Source of the DNA: Parabacteroides sp. FAFU027
GTDB taxonomy: Bacteria > Bacteroidota > Bacteroidia > Bacteroidales > UBA7332
Direction of reading: 5' to 3'
Length of the DNA stretch: 64,000 bases
NCBI RefSeq assembly: GCF_022808675.1
Contig: NZ_JAKZKV010000006.1
Coordinates: 286,934 to 350,933, forward strand
The notes beneath the pieces are model-generated. The model was not told where the DNA came from, made no database searches, and saw only the letters and a list, made by a program, of their open reading frames with translations. A program made the translations under genes and the position numbers. Every line of letters begins with the position of its first letter. Position 1 is the stretch's first letter. This document shows, piece by piece, positions 45,575-55,291 of the stretch.

Positions 45575-45604
45575 AAAAAAGGTCTCACAGTAACCTGTAA
45601 GACC
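45575..45604 (-). terminator. Terminator after tRNA-Pro
   Basis: GGTCTTACAG pairs with CTGTGAGACC on the minus strand, followed by a T-run (45575-45580). The spacer 45165-45574 holds no gene I can support. Confidence 0.8.
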
Positions 45605-45618
45605 CTTATACTCAGCAG

Positions 45619-45693
45619 TCGGGGTGACAAGATTCGAACTTGCGACCACACGCCCCCCAGACGTGTACTCTAACCGGGCTGAGCTACACCCCG
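45619..45693 (-). tRNA. tRNA-Pro (anticodon GGG)
   Basis: Minus-strand cloverleaf of 75 nt: acceptor CGGGGTG/CACCCCG (7 bp), D-arm AGCTCAGCCCGG, anticodon stem CACGT/GCGTG with loop CTGGGGG giving GGG, T-arm AAGTTCGAATCTT, discriminator A. CCA is not encoded. A decayed 35-bp copy of its anticodon arm lies at 45792-45826. Confidence 0.95.
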
Positions 45694-45791
45694 TTTTGCG
45701 GTTGCAAAGATAATTATTGTTTGTAAAAATGCAAATGGATTCAGTGGTGATTTTTCCACTGAATCCATTCTGCTTATATTCTTAGATACTA

Positions 45792-45826
45792 CGACCACAC
45801 GCCCCCCTGACGTGTACTCTTGCCGG
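45792..45826 (-). repeat. Partial, degraded copy of tRNA-Pro
   Basis: 35 bp identical to tRNA-Pro positions 45643-45677 except for three bases, centred on the anticodon arm. No acceptor or T arm, so it is not a functional tRNA. It may be a remnant of a duplicated tRNA or of an old attachment site. Confidence 0.75.
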
Positions 45827-45838
45827 ATAATGTACGGA

Positions 45839-46897
45839 TTATAGTCCGAAACATTCGCAATAAAAGTCCAGCGCTTCGAAGATTTCCTCTTTTGTTGCCT
45901 GTTGGTTGATGCGGATGTCTCCCACTTCACCCAGCAGTGTAAAGTTGATGATGCCGTCTTCGTTTTTCTTGTCGTGCGTCATCAGTTCGTAAAGACGGTC
46001 GTATTGTTTGCAGCTGAATGCAAACGTGCCATAATTTTTACGGATAAAGGCGACAGTCTGGCTCAGCTTCTCTGCCGGGAAGTTGGTCTGCTTCTTCGAA
46101 AGGTAAAGCTCACAAACCAATCCCCATGCCACGGCATAACCATGCTGTACCGGACGGTTTTCTTCGAAAGAAAGGCTCTCGAAAGCGTGTCCCACAGTGT
46201 GACCGAGGTTAAGGGCTTTTCGGATTCCTTTTTCAAACGGGTCTTCGGTTACGACACGTTCTTTGATGGAAACGGATTCACCGACCAATTGAGTGAGGTA
46301 ATCGTAGTCGATGTTATCAATGTCGAATTTCAGTAGATTTTTCCACTCCTGTTCGCTGCTGATGAGTCCGTGTTTTAGCATTTCGGCGTAGCCTGAAAGT
46401 AAGTTTTGGCGGTCAAGTGTGCGGAAGAAGTTAGAATTGATAATGACGGCATCGGCAGGAGAAAATACGCCGATTTCGTTCTTCAAACCATTAAAGTTGA
46501 TTCCCGTTTTTCCACCTACGGCAGCATCTACAGCACCAAGCAAAGTGGTTGGGATATTGATGTATTTGATTCCACGCTTGAAAGTAGAAGCGGCAAATCC
46601 TCCCAGATCGGTAACCATTCCACCGCCCAGGTTTATCATCATTGATTTGCGTGATGCATGGTTCTGACTCAGATAAGTCCATACTCCGGCAATCGCTTCG
46701 AGCGTTTTATTTGTGTCATCAGCCTTGATGGTGATGTACTGCGCCTTTTCCAAAACGTGAATTCCGGCTAATAGCGGTTGGCAAAGTTTTTGTGTATTTT
46801 CATCCGTCAGAATGAAAAGGTGGTCGTAAGCCATTTCCGCCAGGATAGCGGTGATATCTTGTTGGATGTCTTTGCTGATAATGATTTTCTGACTCAT
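45839..46897 (-). CDS. aroB: 3-dehydroquinate synthase
   Basis: Second step of the shikimate pathway. 352 residues with the NAD loop GGGMVTDLGGFAAS, and the zinc site through the later Glu and His residues (LSGYAEMLKHG, GHTVGHAFES). Typical length. No other aro gene in the window. Confidence 0.96.
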   Translation of the reverse strand: MSQKIIISKDIQQDITAILAEMAYDHLFILTDENTQKLCQPLLAGIHVLEKAQYITIKADDTNKTLEAIAGVWTYLSQNHASRKSMMINLGGGMVTDLGGFAASTFKRGIKYINIPTTLLGAVDAAVGGKTGINFNGLKNEIGVFSPADAVIINSNFFRTLDRQNLLSGYAEMLKHGLISSEQEWKNLLKFDIDNIDYDYLTQLVGESVSIKERVVTEDPFEKGIRKALNLGHTVGHAFESLSFEENRPVQHGYAVAWGLVCELYLSKKQTNFPAEKLSQTVAFIRKNYGTFAFSCKQYDRLYELMTHDKKNEDGIINFTLLGEVGDIRINQQATKEEIFEALDFYCECFGL

Positions 46898-46915
46898 TGT
46901 ATAATTGTAAGCGGT

Positions 46916-48358
46916 TTATTCTTCGTTTTCGTCAGCCATATTTTTGATATAATACTTTTGGCTGATATTTCCTGTTACGTTTGCCGATGGACCGGTAATA
47001 CATCCTCCGGCGCACGCCATTACTTCTATAAATTGTGCAGGTGCTTTCCCTTTGGAATAAGCGCGGAGCAGTCCGATATTCTTTTTATTGACATCGGCGA
47101 TCTGGAGCGCGTTGAGGTCGGGGATAAGATTCATCGACTTAACGGCAGCGATTACCCCACCAGCCTGAGCAAAGCCACGTCCTTCTTTCTGAGCACGCGG
47201 TGCAAACTCTTTTTTATGGCAATGGGTGATTTCAATTCCCAATCCGTTAAAAATAGAGTCGATTTCTTCGAAGGTCAATACAAAATCAACCTCTTCGTCC
47301 TTTCTTGCCTCATGGCGTTTCGCAACACATGGGCCTACAAATACGATAATCGCATCGGGATGTTCTTTTTTCACCATACGTGCGGTGTAATACATCGGTG
47401 AGCCGGTGTGGGAAACGAATGGCTTCATACCCGGGATGTGTTTATCCACCAGATTGACATATGACGGACAACAGGAGGTGGTCATGAACGCTTGTCCCTC
47501 TTCGAGTTTTTCCTTCAGTTCGGCAGCTTCGTTGCGGGTTGTCTCCATCGCACCATGCGCGACTTCTACTATGTCGGTAAATCCAATTTCTTTCATTGCA
47601 GAGAAAACGGTTTCCCAGTCGCTTTCGTATTGTGCCAAAATTGAGGGAGCGACAATTGCTACCACTTTTTGACCCTCTTTTATTCTTGATAAGACGTCAA
47701 AAGTCTGCGAGATTTCGAAGATAGAGCCGAACGGACATGCGTTGATGCATTTACCACAGTATATACATTTGGTTTCGTCTATGACTTCGATGCCGTTTTC
47801 ATCTTTAGAGATTGCTTTTACCGGACACGCCTCTTCACAAGGAATTGGAATGTAAACGATAGAGTGGTACGGACAGGCATCTTTGCAAATACCGCAACTA
47901 ACACATTTATCGTGATTAATGGCGGCCTGGCCGTTGCGGTGGAATTCAATAGCATCTTTGGGGCAGTTCATGTAGCAGGGACGTGCCACGCAGCCTTTAC
48001 ACAGATTGGTCACTTCATAGTTTACCTGGACGCATGCTGTGCAGGCTTCGTCAATCACGCAAAGAAGATTTTCCTTGGGTTGTCTATTGGCATCAAGTGC
48101 CTTTCCTGCATAATAGGAGAGAGGTGCAAGTTCATCCTTTTCGTCCGATACGTCAAAACCCAGCAGTGGGAAAGCTTTGTATTTCCAAACTGCCCGCTCT
48201 TTATGAACGCAGCAGCGTCCCCTGACTTTGGCGTTTTTAGGAGTAAGTTCGAGGGGTAACCGGTCTATATCGGAGATCAGTTTGTCTTCTTTCCAGAGTT
48301 TTACCAATCTTTCCAGTAAAACCCGTCTGACGATTAAAGCATTGTTTACAAAAGCCAT
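46916..48358 (-). CDS. Monomeric [FeFe] hydrogenase, group B-like
   Basis: 480 residues. N-terminal part with several ferredoxin-type clusters (CVSCGICKDACP and CIYCGKCINACP, plus further CxxC near residues 105-130). The H-cluster motifs are TTSCCPSYV (L1), GPCVAKRHEA (L2) and EVMACAGGCITGPS (L3), of the group B type rather than the catalytic HydA type of clostridia. It may evolve hydrogen with reduced ferredoxin or act as a sensor. No HydE, HydF or HydG maturation gene is in the window. Strongly supported as hydrogenase family; function inferred. Confidence 0.93.
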   Translation of the reverse strand: MAFVNNALIVRRVLLERLVKLWKEDKLISDIDRLPLELTPKNAKVRGRCCVHKERAVWKYKAFPLLGFDVSDEKDELAPLSYYAGKALDANRQPKENLLCVIDEACTACVQVNYEVTNLCKGCVARPCYMNCPKDAIEFHRNGQAAINHDKCVSCGICKDACPYHSIVYIPIPCEEACPVKAISKDENGIEVIDETKCIYCGKCINACPFGSIFEISQTFDVLSRIKEGQKVVAIVAPSILAQYESDWETVFSAMKEIGFTDIVEVAHGAMETTRNEAAELKEKLEEGQAFMTTSCCPSYVNLVDKHIPGMKPFVSHTGSPMYYTARMVKKEHPDAIIVFVGPCVAKRHEARKDEEVDFVLTFEEIDSIFNGLGIEITHCHKKEFAPRAQKEGRGFAQAGGVIAAVKSMNLIPDLNALQIADVNKKNIGLLRAYSKGKAPAQFIEVMACAGGCITGPSANVTGNISQKYYIKNMADENEE

Positions 48359-48765
48359 AATGAATAGTTGCTTTGTGAATTCTTAATCTGAATATTTTAT
48401 AGTGGAAAATAGCATGCAGGTGCCTGATGTAGCGTAACGATATAATGGAAATGCGAAAAAACGAAAGTACTGTTTTTATGTCTGAATGACTGGAAAGCAG
48501 GTTGGTTTCCTGGATGTTCTGTTGAGCGGCTGAATCGCATTTCAATATTTGAAGTTGAACAAATTATATGCCGGTTAAAAACCGCTGCAAAGATAATTAA
48601 ATTAAACCGATTACGTTCATATTCGGTTTTGATTGAAAAGATTAAGGACTGAAAGAGTGAGCTTGTTTGTTTGACAAACGTAACCTGAAGGTTTTTGTAG
48701 TGTTAATAAATGATAATATTAGAAGCTTTTCAAAGTGCGAAGTTGTATCGTTAAACTTTGTGTGC

Positions 48766-48865
48766 TATATTTGAAGCAACAAATAACTATGAATGAAATA
48801 TTTCATAGTTAAGGTTTAGGTTAAATCGTTGAGGGGCGCTGTGAAGCGGCCCTCAATTTTCTTTA
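48766..48865 (+). ncRNA. Candidate small RNA with terminator hairpin
   Basis: TTG (48743-48745) and a TATATTTG box (48766-48773) with 20-bp spacing would give a transcript from about 48779. It contains a palindrome CTATGAA-TGAAATATTTCATAG and ends in a strong hairpin TTGAGGGGCGCT/AAGCGGCCCTCAA with a following T-rich stretch. No ORF fits. This lies inside an 830-bp gene-free stretch (48359-49186), which also contains a 14-T run at 48982-48995. Confidence 0.4.
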
Positions 48866-49186
48866 CACTCTTTGTTAAAGGGCCTTTGGATGAGATGCTG
48901 AATGTCAATGGGATTGAAGCTTTCCTTGGGTGAATTTTCTTGTCGTATTCTGTCTTCTGCCTGTCTCAGCATATTGTGGGATTTTTTTTTTTTTTGAGCG
49001 TCTTAGTCGAATGAGTGTGACGTCCTGTAAAAGGACATTTGAATTGTTATGGATATATTACATAAATTAGGATGCTCGCTGCGTCAGAAGTGTTTGAGTT
49101 AAAATAAGGCTAAAAAGTGAATTTGCCTATGCTGCAAAAAATGGCTTCTGTAATTTTGTCCCCGTAAACATCAAAGAATTGAGACA

Positions 49187-49588
49187 ATGTATTCAATGAC
49201 TGTAACTCCCAAATTTGGCGATATTGACGGCCTGGGCCATGTAAATAATACGGTAATGCCCGGCTGGTTTGAGCAGGCAAGAAACCCTATTTATCGTTAT
49301 TTTAATCCCGAATTTAAGTTTGACAACTGGAATTTGATTCTGGCTCGTTATGAGGTTGATTTTGTTGCGCAACTCTATTTTGACCAGGATGTGGAGATTC
49401 GTACCTTTATTTCAAAAATCGGACGTTCTTCATTTGAGGTTCATCAGGAGGCCTGGCAGGGAGAGAAGCTTTGTACAAAAGGACGAACTGTTTTAGTTCA
49501 TTTCGATTTTAACGAGCAGCGCTCGGTGGCTATTCCTGATGATATCCGGGTTACAATGGCAGAGCACCTGGTTTCGGGAGAAAACTAG
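49187..49588 (+). CDS. Acyl-CoA thioesterase, hot-dog fold (4HBT)
   Basis: 133 residues, 4-hydroxybenzoyl-CoA thioesterase-like. The active-site Asp is in FGDIDGLGHVNN, and the long helix and sheet pattern follow. TAATTTTG (49151-49158) is a possible promoter. Substrate unknown; acyl-CoA hydrolysis assumed from family. Confidence 0.88.
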   Translation: MYSMTVTPKFGDIDGLGHVNNTVMPGWFEQARNPIYRYFNPEFKFDNWNLILARYEVDFVAQLYFDQDVEIRTFISKIGRSSFEVHQEAWQGEKLCTKGRTVLVHFDFNEQRSVAIPDDIRVTMAEHLVSGEN

Positions 49589-49685
49589 TCGGAAACATTG
49601 GTTTTATTAAACTGGATATTTGCCGGAATAATCGTACCTTTACGGAAATCATATTTTCTTATTGTTCCATTAACCGGTAGATGCT

Positions 49686-50072
49686 ATGAGTGACGATAAA
49701 TCCTGGATTTATTTTCTTGTAATGGTTGTCCTGTCAATCATCGGAAGCATTAATAAGTCGAAGAAAAAGAATGTTACCCCGCCGTCTTCACCTCCGAGAG
49801 AAGAAGAGGATGATTTCCCGACGATCTTTTTTCCGGGAAATGTAACCCCCGAGGTTGTTAAGCCGGTTGAACCCGTAAAAAAAGTACCGCTCTCTATTGA
49901 CCGGGTAGATAACGTAGAAGGACTTTCTGCGATATCTCCCTCATTGGAAATGCCTCAAAAGGGTTTAAATCCGGAGGAAGAATCGAATCGTCCGGTTGTT
50001 GATTTTGTGGATAAGGATGAGCTTAAAAAGGCGGTTATCTATTCGGAGATATTTAACCGGAAATACTTTTGA
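49686..50072 (+). CDS. Small conserved membrane-anchored protein
   Basis: 128 residues: one N-terminal membrane helix (about 7-21), basic stretch NKSKKKN, then a Pro/Glu-rich disordered tail ending KAVIYSEIFNRKYF. This type of protein recurs in Bacteroidales near metabolic genes; no function known. Followed by a terminator. Confidence 0.65.
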   Translation: MSDDKSWIYFLVMVVLSIIGSINKSKKKNVTPPSSPPREEEDDFPTIFFPGNVTPEVVKPVEPVKKVPLSIDRVDNVEGLSAISPSLEMPQKGLNPEEESNRPVVDFVDKDELKKAVIYSEIFNRKYF

Positions 50073-50098
50073 GATTTGCCGGATGAAAAAATATTGGA

Positions 50099-50140
50099 AG
50101 AGTTACTTCAGGTGAATTCCCGGAGTAACTTTTTTATTTC
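50099..50140 (+). terminator. Terminator after the small membrane protein gene
   Basis: AGTTACT and AGTAACT pair around about 20 nt, followed by six T. Confidence 0.6.
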
Positions 50141-50292
50141 AGAGAATTGAAGATCGTGAGCTGGGATTGCTGGCATTTTGTTGTTAAGTGTTTGATTTTT
50201 TTACCTGTTTGGTCTCTGTCAAAGGTATTTTTTGTAACTTCGCGGCTTGAAAATCAGGTTGTAGGGAAAACTAATTTACAACACTATATATT

Positions 50293-51783
50293 ATGGCATT
50301 TAGAATAATTACTGCAGAAGAAGCTGCAGGTATGATTAATCACGGGGATAACCTGGGTTTCAGTGGATTTACTGCTGTGGGTTGCCCGAAAGCCATCGGT
50401 CGTGAGATGGCAAAAAAAGCAGAAGCACTCCACGCTGAAGGAAAACCATTTCAGGTAGGTATGTTTACCGGCGCTTCTACCGGAGAGTCATTGGATGGTG
50501 TGATGTCACGTGCCAATGCAATCAAATTCCGGACTCCTTATCAGTCAAACAAAGACCTGCGCGTAGCTCTTAATGCAAACAGAGCTCATTATTTCGACTA
50601 TCACTTGTCTCAATTGGCTCAGGATCTTCGTTATGGTTTCTTCGGGAAAATTGATTACGCTGTAATCGAAGTTGCAGACTATAATGACAACGGTGAGTTG
50701 GTGTTGACTTCAGCTGTAGGTAACGCACCTACTTTCTGTATGTTGGCTGATAAAATTATTTTGGAACGCAATAAGCGTCGTTCAAAAGAACTTAAAGGTT
50801 TGCACGATGTTTACATTCCTCTGGATCCTCCTTATAGAAAAGAAATTCCTCTTTATACAGTTAGCGATCGTATCGGTTCTCCGGTATTGAAAGTCGATCC
50901 TAAAAAAATTGTCGGTGTAATAGAAACTGACCTGGATGACGAAATCGGCGGATTTACTCCGATGGATGACGTTACACTGAAAATCGGTGAAAACGTATCA
51001 AATTTCCTGGCTGCTGAAATTAAAAGAGGGACTATTCCTGCTTCATTCCTGCCAATCCAGTCAGGGGTAGGTAACATTGCAAATGCAGTATTGGCCGGTC
51101 TGGGGGCTAATCCGGATATCCCTGCATTCACTATGTTTACCGAGGTGATTCAGGATTCAGTGATCGATCAAATGAGACAAGGTAATATTTCATTCGCCAG
51201 CGGTAGCTCATTGACTTTGAGTACTCCTTGTATGAATGAAGTTTATGGAGACCTTGCATTCTTCAAAGATAAACTGGTTCTTCGTCCGCAGGAAATCTCA
51301 AATAACCCAGAGTTGGTTCGTCGTCTCGGATTGATTACGATCAACACTGCGATTGAGGCTGATATCTTCGGTAACGTAAACTCTACTCATATCATTGGTA
51401 ACAAGATGATGAATGGTATCGGTGGCTCAGGTGACTTCGCGCGTAACGCGTACCTTTCTATCTTTACGACTCCTTCTGTTGCTAAAAACGGTGCGATCAG
51501 CGCATTCGTACCAATGGTTTCTCACCACGACCACAGTGAGCACTCAGTTAAAATCATCGTTACTGAATACGGTGTGGCTGACCTTCGCGGTAAATCTCCA
51601 ATCCAGTGTGCGCAAGAGATTATCGAAAAAACAGCTCACCCGGATTACAAACAGTTGTTGTGGGATTACCTGAAGCTGGGTAAAGGACATACTCCTCACA
51701 ACCTGAATGCGTGTCTGGCTTTCCACACTGAATTCAACAAGTCCGGAGACATGCGTAATGTTAAATGGGAAGAATTCGCATAA
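50293..51783 (+). CDS. Acetyl-CoA hydrolase/succinate CoA-transferase family
   Basis: 496 residues, class I CoA-transferase (AarC/Cat1 type). Conserved parts include MFTGASTGES, PIQSGVGNIANAVLAGL, the catalytic Glu in FTEVIQDSV, and GIGGSGDFARNAYLS. Likely moves CoA between succinyl-CoA or propionyl-CoA and acetate in a propionate-forming fermentation; exact substrate pair inferred. Codon use is optimised, as in gapA, so probably highly expressed. Own terminator. Confidence 0.93.
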   Translation: MAFRIITAEEAAGMINHGDNLGFSGFTAVGCPKAIGREMAKKAEALHAEGKPFQVGMFTGASTGESLDGVMSRANAIKFRTPYQSNKDLRVALNANRAHYFDYHLSQLAQDLRYGFFGKIDYAVIEVADYNDNGELVLTSAVGNAPTFCMLADKIILERNKRRSKELKGLHDVYIPLDPPYRKEIPLYTVSDRIGSPVLKVDPKKIVGVIETDLDDEIGGFTPMDDVTLKIGENVSNFLAAEIKRGTIPASFLPIQSGVGNIANAVLAGLGANPDIPAFTMFTEVIQDSVIDQMRQGNISFASGSSLTLSTPCMNEVYGDLAFFKDKLVLRPQEISNNPELVRRLGLITINTAIEADIFGNVNSTHIIGNKMMNGIGGSGDFARNAYLSIFTTPSVAKNGAISAFVPMVSHHDHSEHSVKIIVTEYGVADLRGKSPIQCAQEIIEKTAHPDYKQLLWDYLKLGKGHTPHNLNACLAFHTEFNKSGDMRNVKWEEFA

Positions 51784-51800
51784 TTCATTCTTATAGTATA

Positions 51801-51838
51801 ATGAAAAGGCACTTCGCGCAGAAGTGCCTTTTCTATTT
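51801..51838 (+). terminator. Terminator after the CoA-transferase gene
   Basis: AAAAGGCACTTC and GAAGTGCCTTTTC pair around a 5-nt loop. Confidence 0.85.
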
Positions 51839-51966
51839 CTAAGAGTCGTATCGGGGGAGGTGTATGGATTTGTAAGTTGTATTTGCTTTAATCTTATAGA
51901 TTGAATGTTTTTTGCTCGAAAATCTTATACTTTCTAAGTTTAATGCAGAAAAAAACGTTGATTTAT

Positions 51967-51996
51967 TTTGCGTGTAAAAAAATATCTCTATCTTTG
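51967..51996 (+). promoter_or_regulatory. Promoter of the leu operon
   Basis: TTTG (51967-51970) and TATCTTTG (51989-51996), 18 bp apart, just before the leader peptide. Confidence 0.65.
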
Positions 51997-52014
51997 CATC
52001 ATAAAATTGAAGAT

Positions 52015-52098
52015 ATGAACACTATTTCATTACATTTTCTACTGCAAAACTCTATTATTCTCCCGGGTAAATCAGGCAGAAGAAAGGTGGGTATGTAA
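52015..52098 (+). CDS. Leu/Ile leader peptide
   Basis: 27 codons starting MNTISLHFLLQNSIILPG, with four Leu, three Ile and one Val, clustered in LHFLL and IILP. It lies just after the promoter and before a terminator that precedes leuA, the layout of an amino-acid attenuator. Ribosome stalling at these codons when charged tRNA is short would favour read-through. Confidence 0.72.
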   Translation: MNTISLHFLLQNSIILPGKSGRRKVGM

Positions 52099-52125
52099 TA
52101 TGGTGATGTGTCACAAAATATAATG

Positions 52126-52163
52126 AAGCCTTTCTCACTCCCTGGTGAAAAAGGCTTTTTTTT
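52126..52163 (+). terminator. Attenuator terminator of the leu operon
   Basis: AAGCCTTTCTCACT and GGTGAAAAAGGCTT pair, followed by eight T (52156-52163). It sits between the leader peptide and leuA. GAAAGGTGGG (52082-52091) upstream could pair with part of its 5' arm as an antiterminator. Confidence 0.72.
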
Positions 52164-52231
52164 ATACTATAATCAAAAACGGCTTCCCTAAAGGGGGCTG
52201 CAGTATTGCAAATAATTTAAAACAAATAGTT

Positions 52232-53728
52232 ATGTCTGATAGATTGTATGTTTTTGACACAACGCTGAGAGATGGCGAACAGGTGCCAGGCTGTCAGTTG
52301 AATACTATCGAAAAGATTGAAGTCGCTAAGGCATTGGAGGAGTTGGGTGTGGATGTTATCGAAGCCGGATTCCCGATTTCTAGCCCGGGAGATTTTAATT
52401 CAGTAATTGAAATATCTAAAGCAGTTACATGGCCAACCATTTGCGCACTGACCCGCGCTGTCGAAAAAGATATTGAAGTAGCTGCCGATGCGTTGCGTTT
52501 TGCTAAACACAAACGTATCCACACCGGTATTGGTACTTCGGATTATCACATCAAGCACAAATTCAACTCAACCCGCGAGGAAATAATCGAACGAGCAGTG
52601 GCTGCCGTGAAATATGCCCGTCGCTTTGTGGATGATGTGGAGTTTTACGCTGAAGATGCCGGTCGCTCGGATAATGAATATCTGGCTCGCGTGGTAGAAG
52701 CGGTAATCAAAGCCGGTGCTACTGTGGTAAATATCCCGGATACTACCGGTTATTGTTTGCCTGAAGAATACGGCCGCAAGATTAAATATCTGATGGAGAA
52801 TGTAAATGGCGTGCATAATGCAATCCTTTCTACACACTGTCACAATGACCTCGGAATGGCTACTGCAAATACTATTGCCGGTGTAATGAACGGTGCGCGT
52901 CAGGTTGAGGTGACCATCAACGGTATTGGAGAGCGTGCCGGTAATACTTCGTTGGAAGAGGTGGCTATGATTCTGAAGAGCCACAAAGATATCGGTATCG
53001 ATACCAACATTAATACGAAAAAGATTTACGGTATCAGCCGCATGGTTTCGAGCCTGATGAATATGCCGGTTCAGCCGAACAAGGCTATCGTAGGTCGTAA
53101 TGCGTTTGCTCACTCTTCTGGTATTCACCAGGATGGTGTTTTGAAAAATCGTGAAAGCTATGAAATCATTGATCCGGTAGATGTAGGGGTTGATGAAAAC
53201 TCTATCGTATTGACTGCGCGCAGTGGTCGTGCAGCATTGAAACACCGCTTGGAAGTGTTGGGCGTTACGCTTGATAAAGAGAAGCTGGATCAGGCTTACG
53301 AAGATTTTCTGAAACTTGCCGATAAAAAGAAAGACATTAACGATGACGATGTCTTAATGTTGGTAGGCAAAGAACGCAAAGAAAATGGACGTATTAAACT
53401 TGAATATTTGCAGGTAAGTTCTGGTGTAGGTATTAAGCCGGTTGCCAGTGTTTGTCTGACTATTGCCGGAGAGCCTTTCGAAGCTGCTTCTTCTGGTAAC
53501 GGCCCTGTTGATGCTGCAATCAATGCGGTAAAACAGATTATTCGTCGCCAGACTACCGTGAAAGAGTTCCTGATTCAGGCCATTACCAAAGGTAGTGATG
53601 ATGTGGGTAAAGTTCACATGCAGGTAGAATATGAAGGTTCTGTTTACTACGGTTTTGGAGCCAATACTGATATAATTGCCGCTTCAGTGGAAGCTTATAT
53701 TGATGCAATCAATAAATTTGTCATCTGA
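52232..53728 (+). CDS. leuA: 2-isopropylmalate synthase
   Basis: First committed step of leucine synthesis. 498 residues from the ATG at 52232 (frame to 52145). TIM-barrel catalytic part with [19 protein letters not shown] (metal ligands) and NGIGERAGN, then the C-terminal regulatory domain for leucine feedback ([12 protein letters not shown]). First gene of leuA-leuC-leuD. Confidence 0.96.
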   Translation: MSDRLYVFDTTLRDGEQVPGCQLNTIEKIEVAKALEELGVDVIEAGFPISSPGDFNSVIEISKAVTWPTICALTRAVEKDIEVAADALRFAKHKRIHTGIGTSDYHIKHKFNSTREEIIERAVAAVKYARRFVDDVEFYAEDAGRSDNEYLARVVEAVIKAGATVVNIPDTTGYCLPEEYGRKIKYLMENVNGVHNAILSTHCHNDLGMATANTIAGVMNGARQVEVTINGIGERAGNTSLEEVAMILKSHKDIGIDTNINTKKIYGISRMVSSLMNMPVQPNKAIVGRNAFAHSSGIHQDGVLKNRESYEIIDPVDVGVDENSIVLTARSGRAALKHRLEVLGVTLDKEKLDQAYEDFLKLADKKKDINDDDVLMLVGKERKENGRIKLEYLQVSSGVGIKPVASVCLTIAGEPFEAASSGNGPVDAAINAVKQIIRRQTTVKEFLIQAITKGSDDVGKVHMQVEYEGSVYYGFGANTDIIAASVEAYIDAINKFVI

Positions 53729-53805
53729 CCAAATCGCGAGAGAATTTAATTAAATCATAAAAATCGTCGGGGTAATTTGATGGGATTCCGGCAAAGAAGA
53801 AGATT

Positions 53806-55197
53806 ATGAATACATTATTTGACAAAATCTGGGATGCGCACGTAGTAACTGCGGTGCAGGATGGTCCCACTCAATTGTACATTGACAGACACTTCTGTCA
53901 TGAGGTAACCAGTCCGCAAGCGTTTGACGGATTGCGTAAAAGAGGTTTGAAAGTTTTCCGTCCGGAAAAAACAACCTGCTCTCCTGACCACAACATTCCT
54001 ACTTTGAATCAGGAGAAACCAATCGAAGATCCTATTTCTCGTTTTCAGGTAGAAACATTGACCAAAAACGCAACTGAGTTCGGTGTAACTCTTTGGGGAT
54101 TGGGTCACAAGAAAAACGGTATCATCCACGTAGTAGGACCGGAAAACGGTTTGACCCGTCCGGGTATGACTATCGTATGTGGTGACAGCCACACTTCTAC
54201 TCATGGTGCTTTCGGTTCTATCGCATTCGGTATCGGTACCAGCGAGGTAGAGATGGTATTGGCATCTCAGTGTATCCTTCAGCCTAAACCTAAAACGATG
54301 CGTATCAACATCGAAGGTAAACTGGGCGCTGGTGTAACTGCAAAAGACTTAGCACTTTATATTATTTCAAAACAAACTACCGGTGGCGCTACCGGATATT
54401 TCGTAGAATACGCCGGTGAGGCAATCCGCTCAATGAGCATGGAAGAGCGTATGACCGTTTGTAACCTGAGTATCGAGATGGGTGCACGTGGTGGTATGAT
54501 TGCTCCTGACGAAACTACATTTGAATACGTAAAAGGTCGTGAATTCGCACCTCAAGGTGAAGAGTGGGACAAAGCATTGGCTTACTGGAAAACGTTGAAA
54601 AGCGATGACGATGCGGTATTCGACAGAGAAGTAACTTACAACGCTGCTGATATTCAGCCAATGGTGACTTACGGTACCAATCCGGGTATGGGTATGGGTA
54701 TTACCGAAAATATTCCTACTTTGGATACCATTGATGACGCTGGTAAAATTTCTTACGTGAAATCTTTGGATTACATGGGCTTTCAGCCGGGTGAAAAACT
54801 CGAAGGTAAAGCTATCGACTATGTATTCCTAGGAAGCTGTACTAACGGTCGCATCGAAGACTTCCGTGTATTTGCTAACTTTGTGAAAGGCAAGAAAAAA
54901 GCGGATAGCGTAATTGTATGGTTGGTTCCTGGCTCTTGGATGGTAGAGCAACAAATCCGCGAAGAAGGTTTGGATACAATCCTGACTGAAGCAGGTTTTC
55001 AACTTCGTCAGCCGGGATGTTCTGCATGTTTGGCTATGAACGAAGACAAAGTTCCTGCCGGCAAATATGCGGTATCTACCTCTAACCGTAACTTCGAAGG
55101 TCGTCAGGGACCGGGTGCCCGCACTATTCTTGCAGGCCCGCTGGTAGCTGCTGCTGCTGCGATCACCGGTAAAATTACCGATCCTCGCAAGTTGTAA
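53806..55197 (+). CDS. leuC: 3-isopropylmalate dehydratase large subunit
   Basis: 463 residues, aconitase family. The [4Fe-4S] ligands are in GSCTNGR and PGCSACLA. Substrate-binding [12 protein letters not shown] is present. Works as a complex with LeuD encoded next. Confidence 0.97.
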   Translation: MNTLFDKIWDAHVVTAVQDGPTQLYIDRHFCHEVTSPQAFDGLRKRGLKVFRPEKTTCSPDHNIPTLNQEKPIEDPISRFQVETLTKNATEFGVTLWGLGHKKNGIIHVVGPENGLTRPGMTIVCGDSHTSTHGAFGSIAFGIGTSEVEMVLASQCILQPKPKTMRINIEGKLGAGVTAKDLALYIISKQTTGGATGYFVEYAGEAIRSMSMEERMTVCNLSIEMGARGGMIAPDETTFEYVKGREFAPQGEEWDKALAYWKTLKSDDDAVFDREVTYNAADIQPMVTYGTNPGMGMGITENIPTLDTIDDAGKISYVKSLDYMGFQPGEKLEGKAIDYVFLGSCTNGRIEDFRVFANFVKGKKKADSVIVWLVPGSWMVEQQIREEGLDTILTEAGFQLRQPGCSACLAMNEDKVPAGKYAVSTSNRNFEGRQGPGARTILAGPLVAAAAAITGKITDPRKL

Positions 55198-55291
55198 TTT
55201 TTAGAGAACAAAAAAAGATTTGTAATTATAAAATAAGCCCAAATACCCGCAACCTTCTCTTCTTGGGAAAGGTTGGGTGGGGTCTCTAATT

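Noticed and set aside
45792..45826. Second functional tRNA-Pro gene
   Set aside because: Only the anticodon arm is present; acceptor and T arms are missing.
48982..48995. 14-T run as a phase-variable tract
   Set aside because: It is not within or near any gene start I can identify, so no switching effect can be argued.
52568..53245. 225-codon ORF antisense to leuA
   Set aside because: Shadow of leuA; no motif and no start signal.
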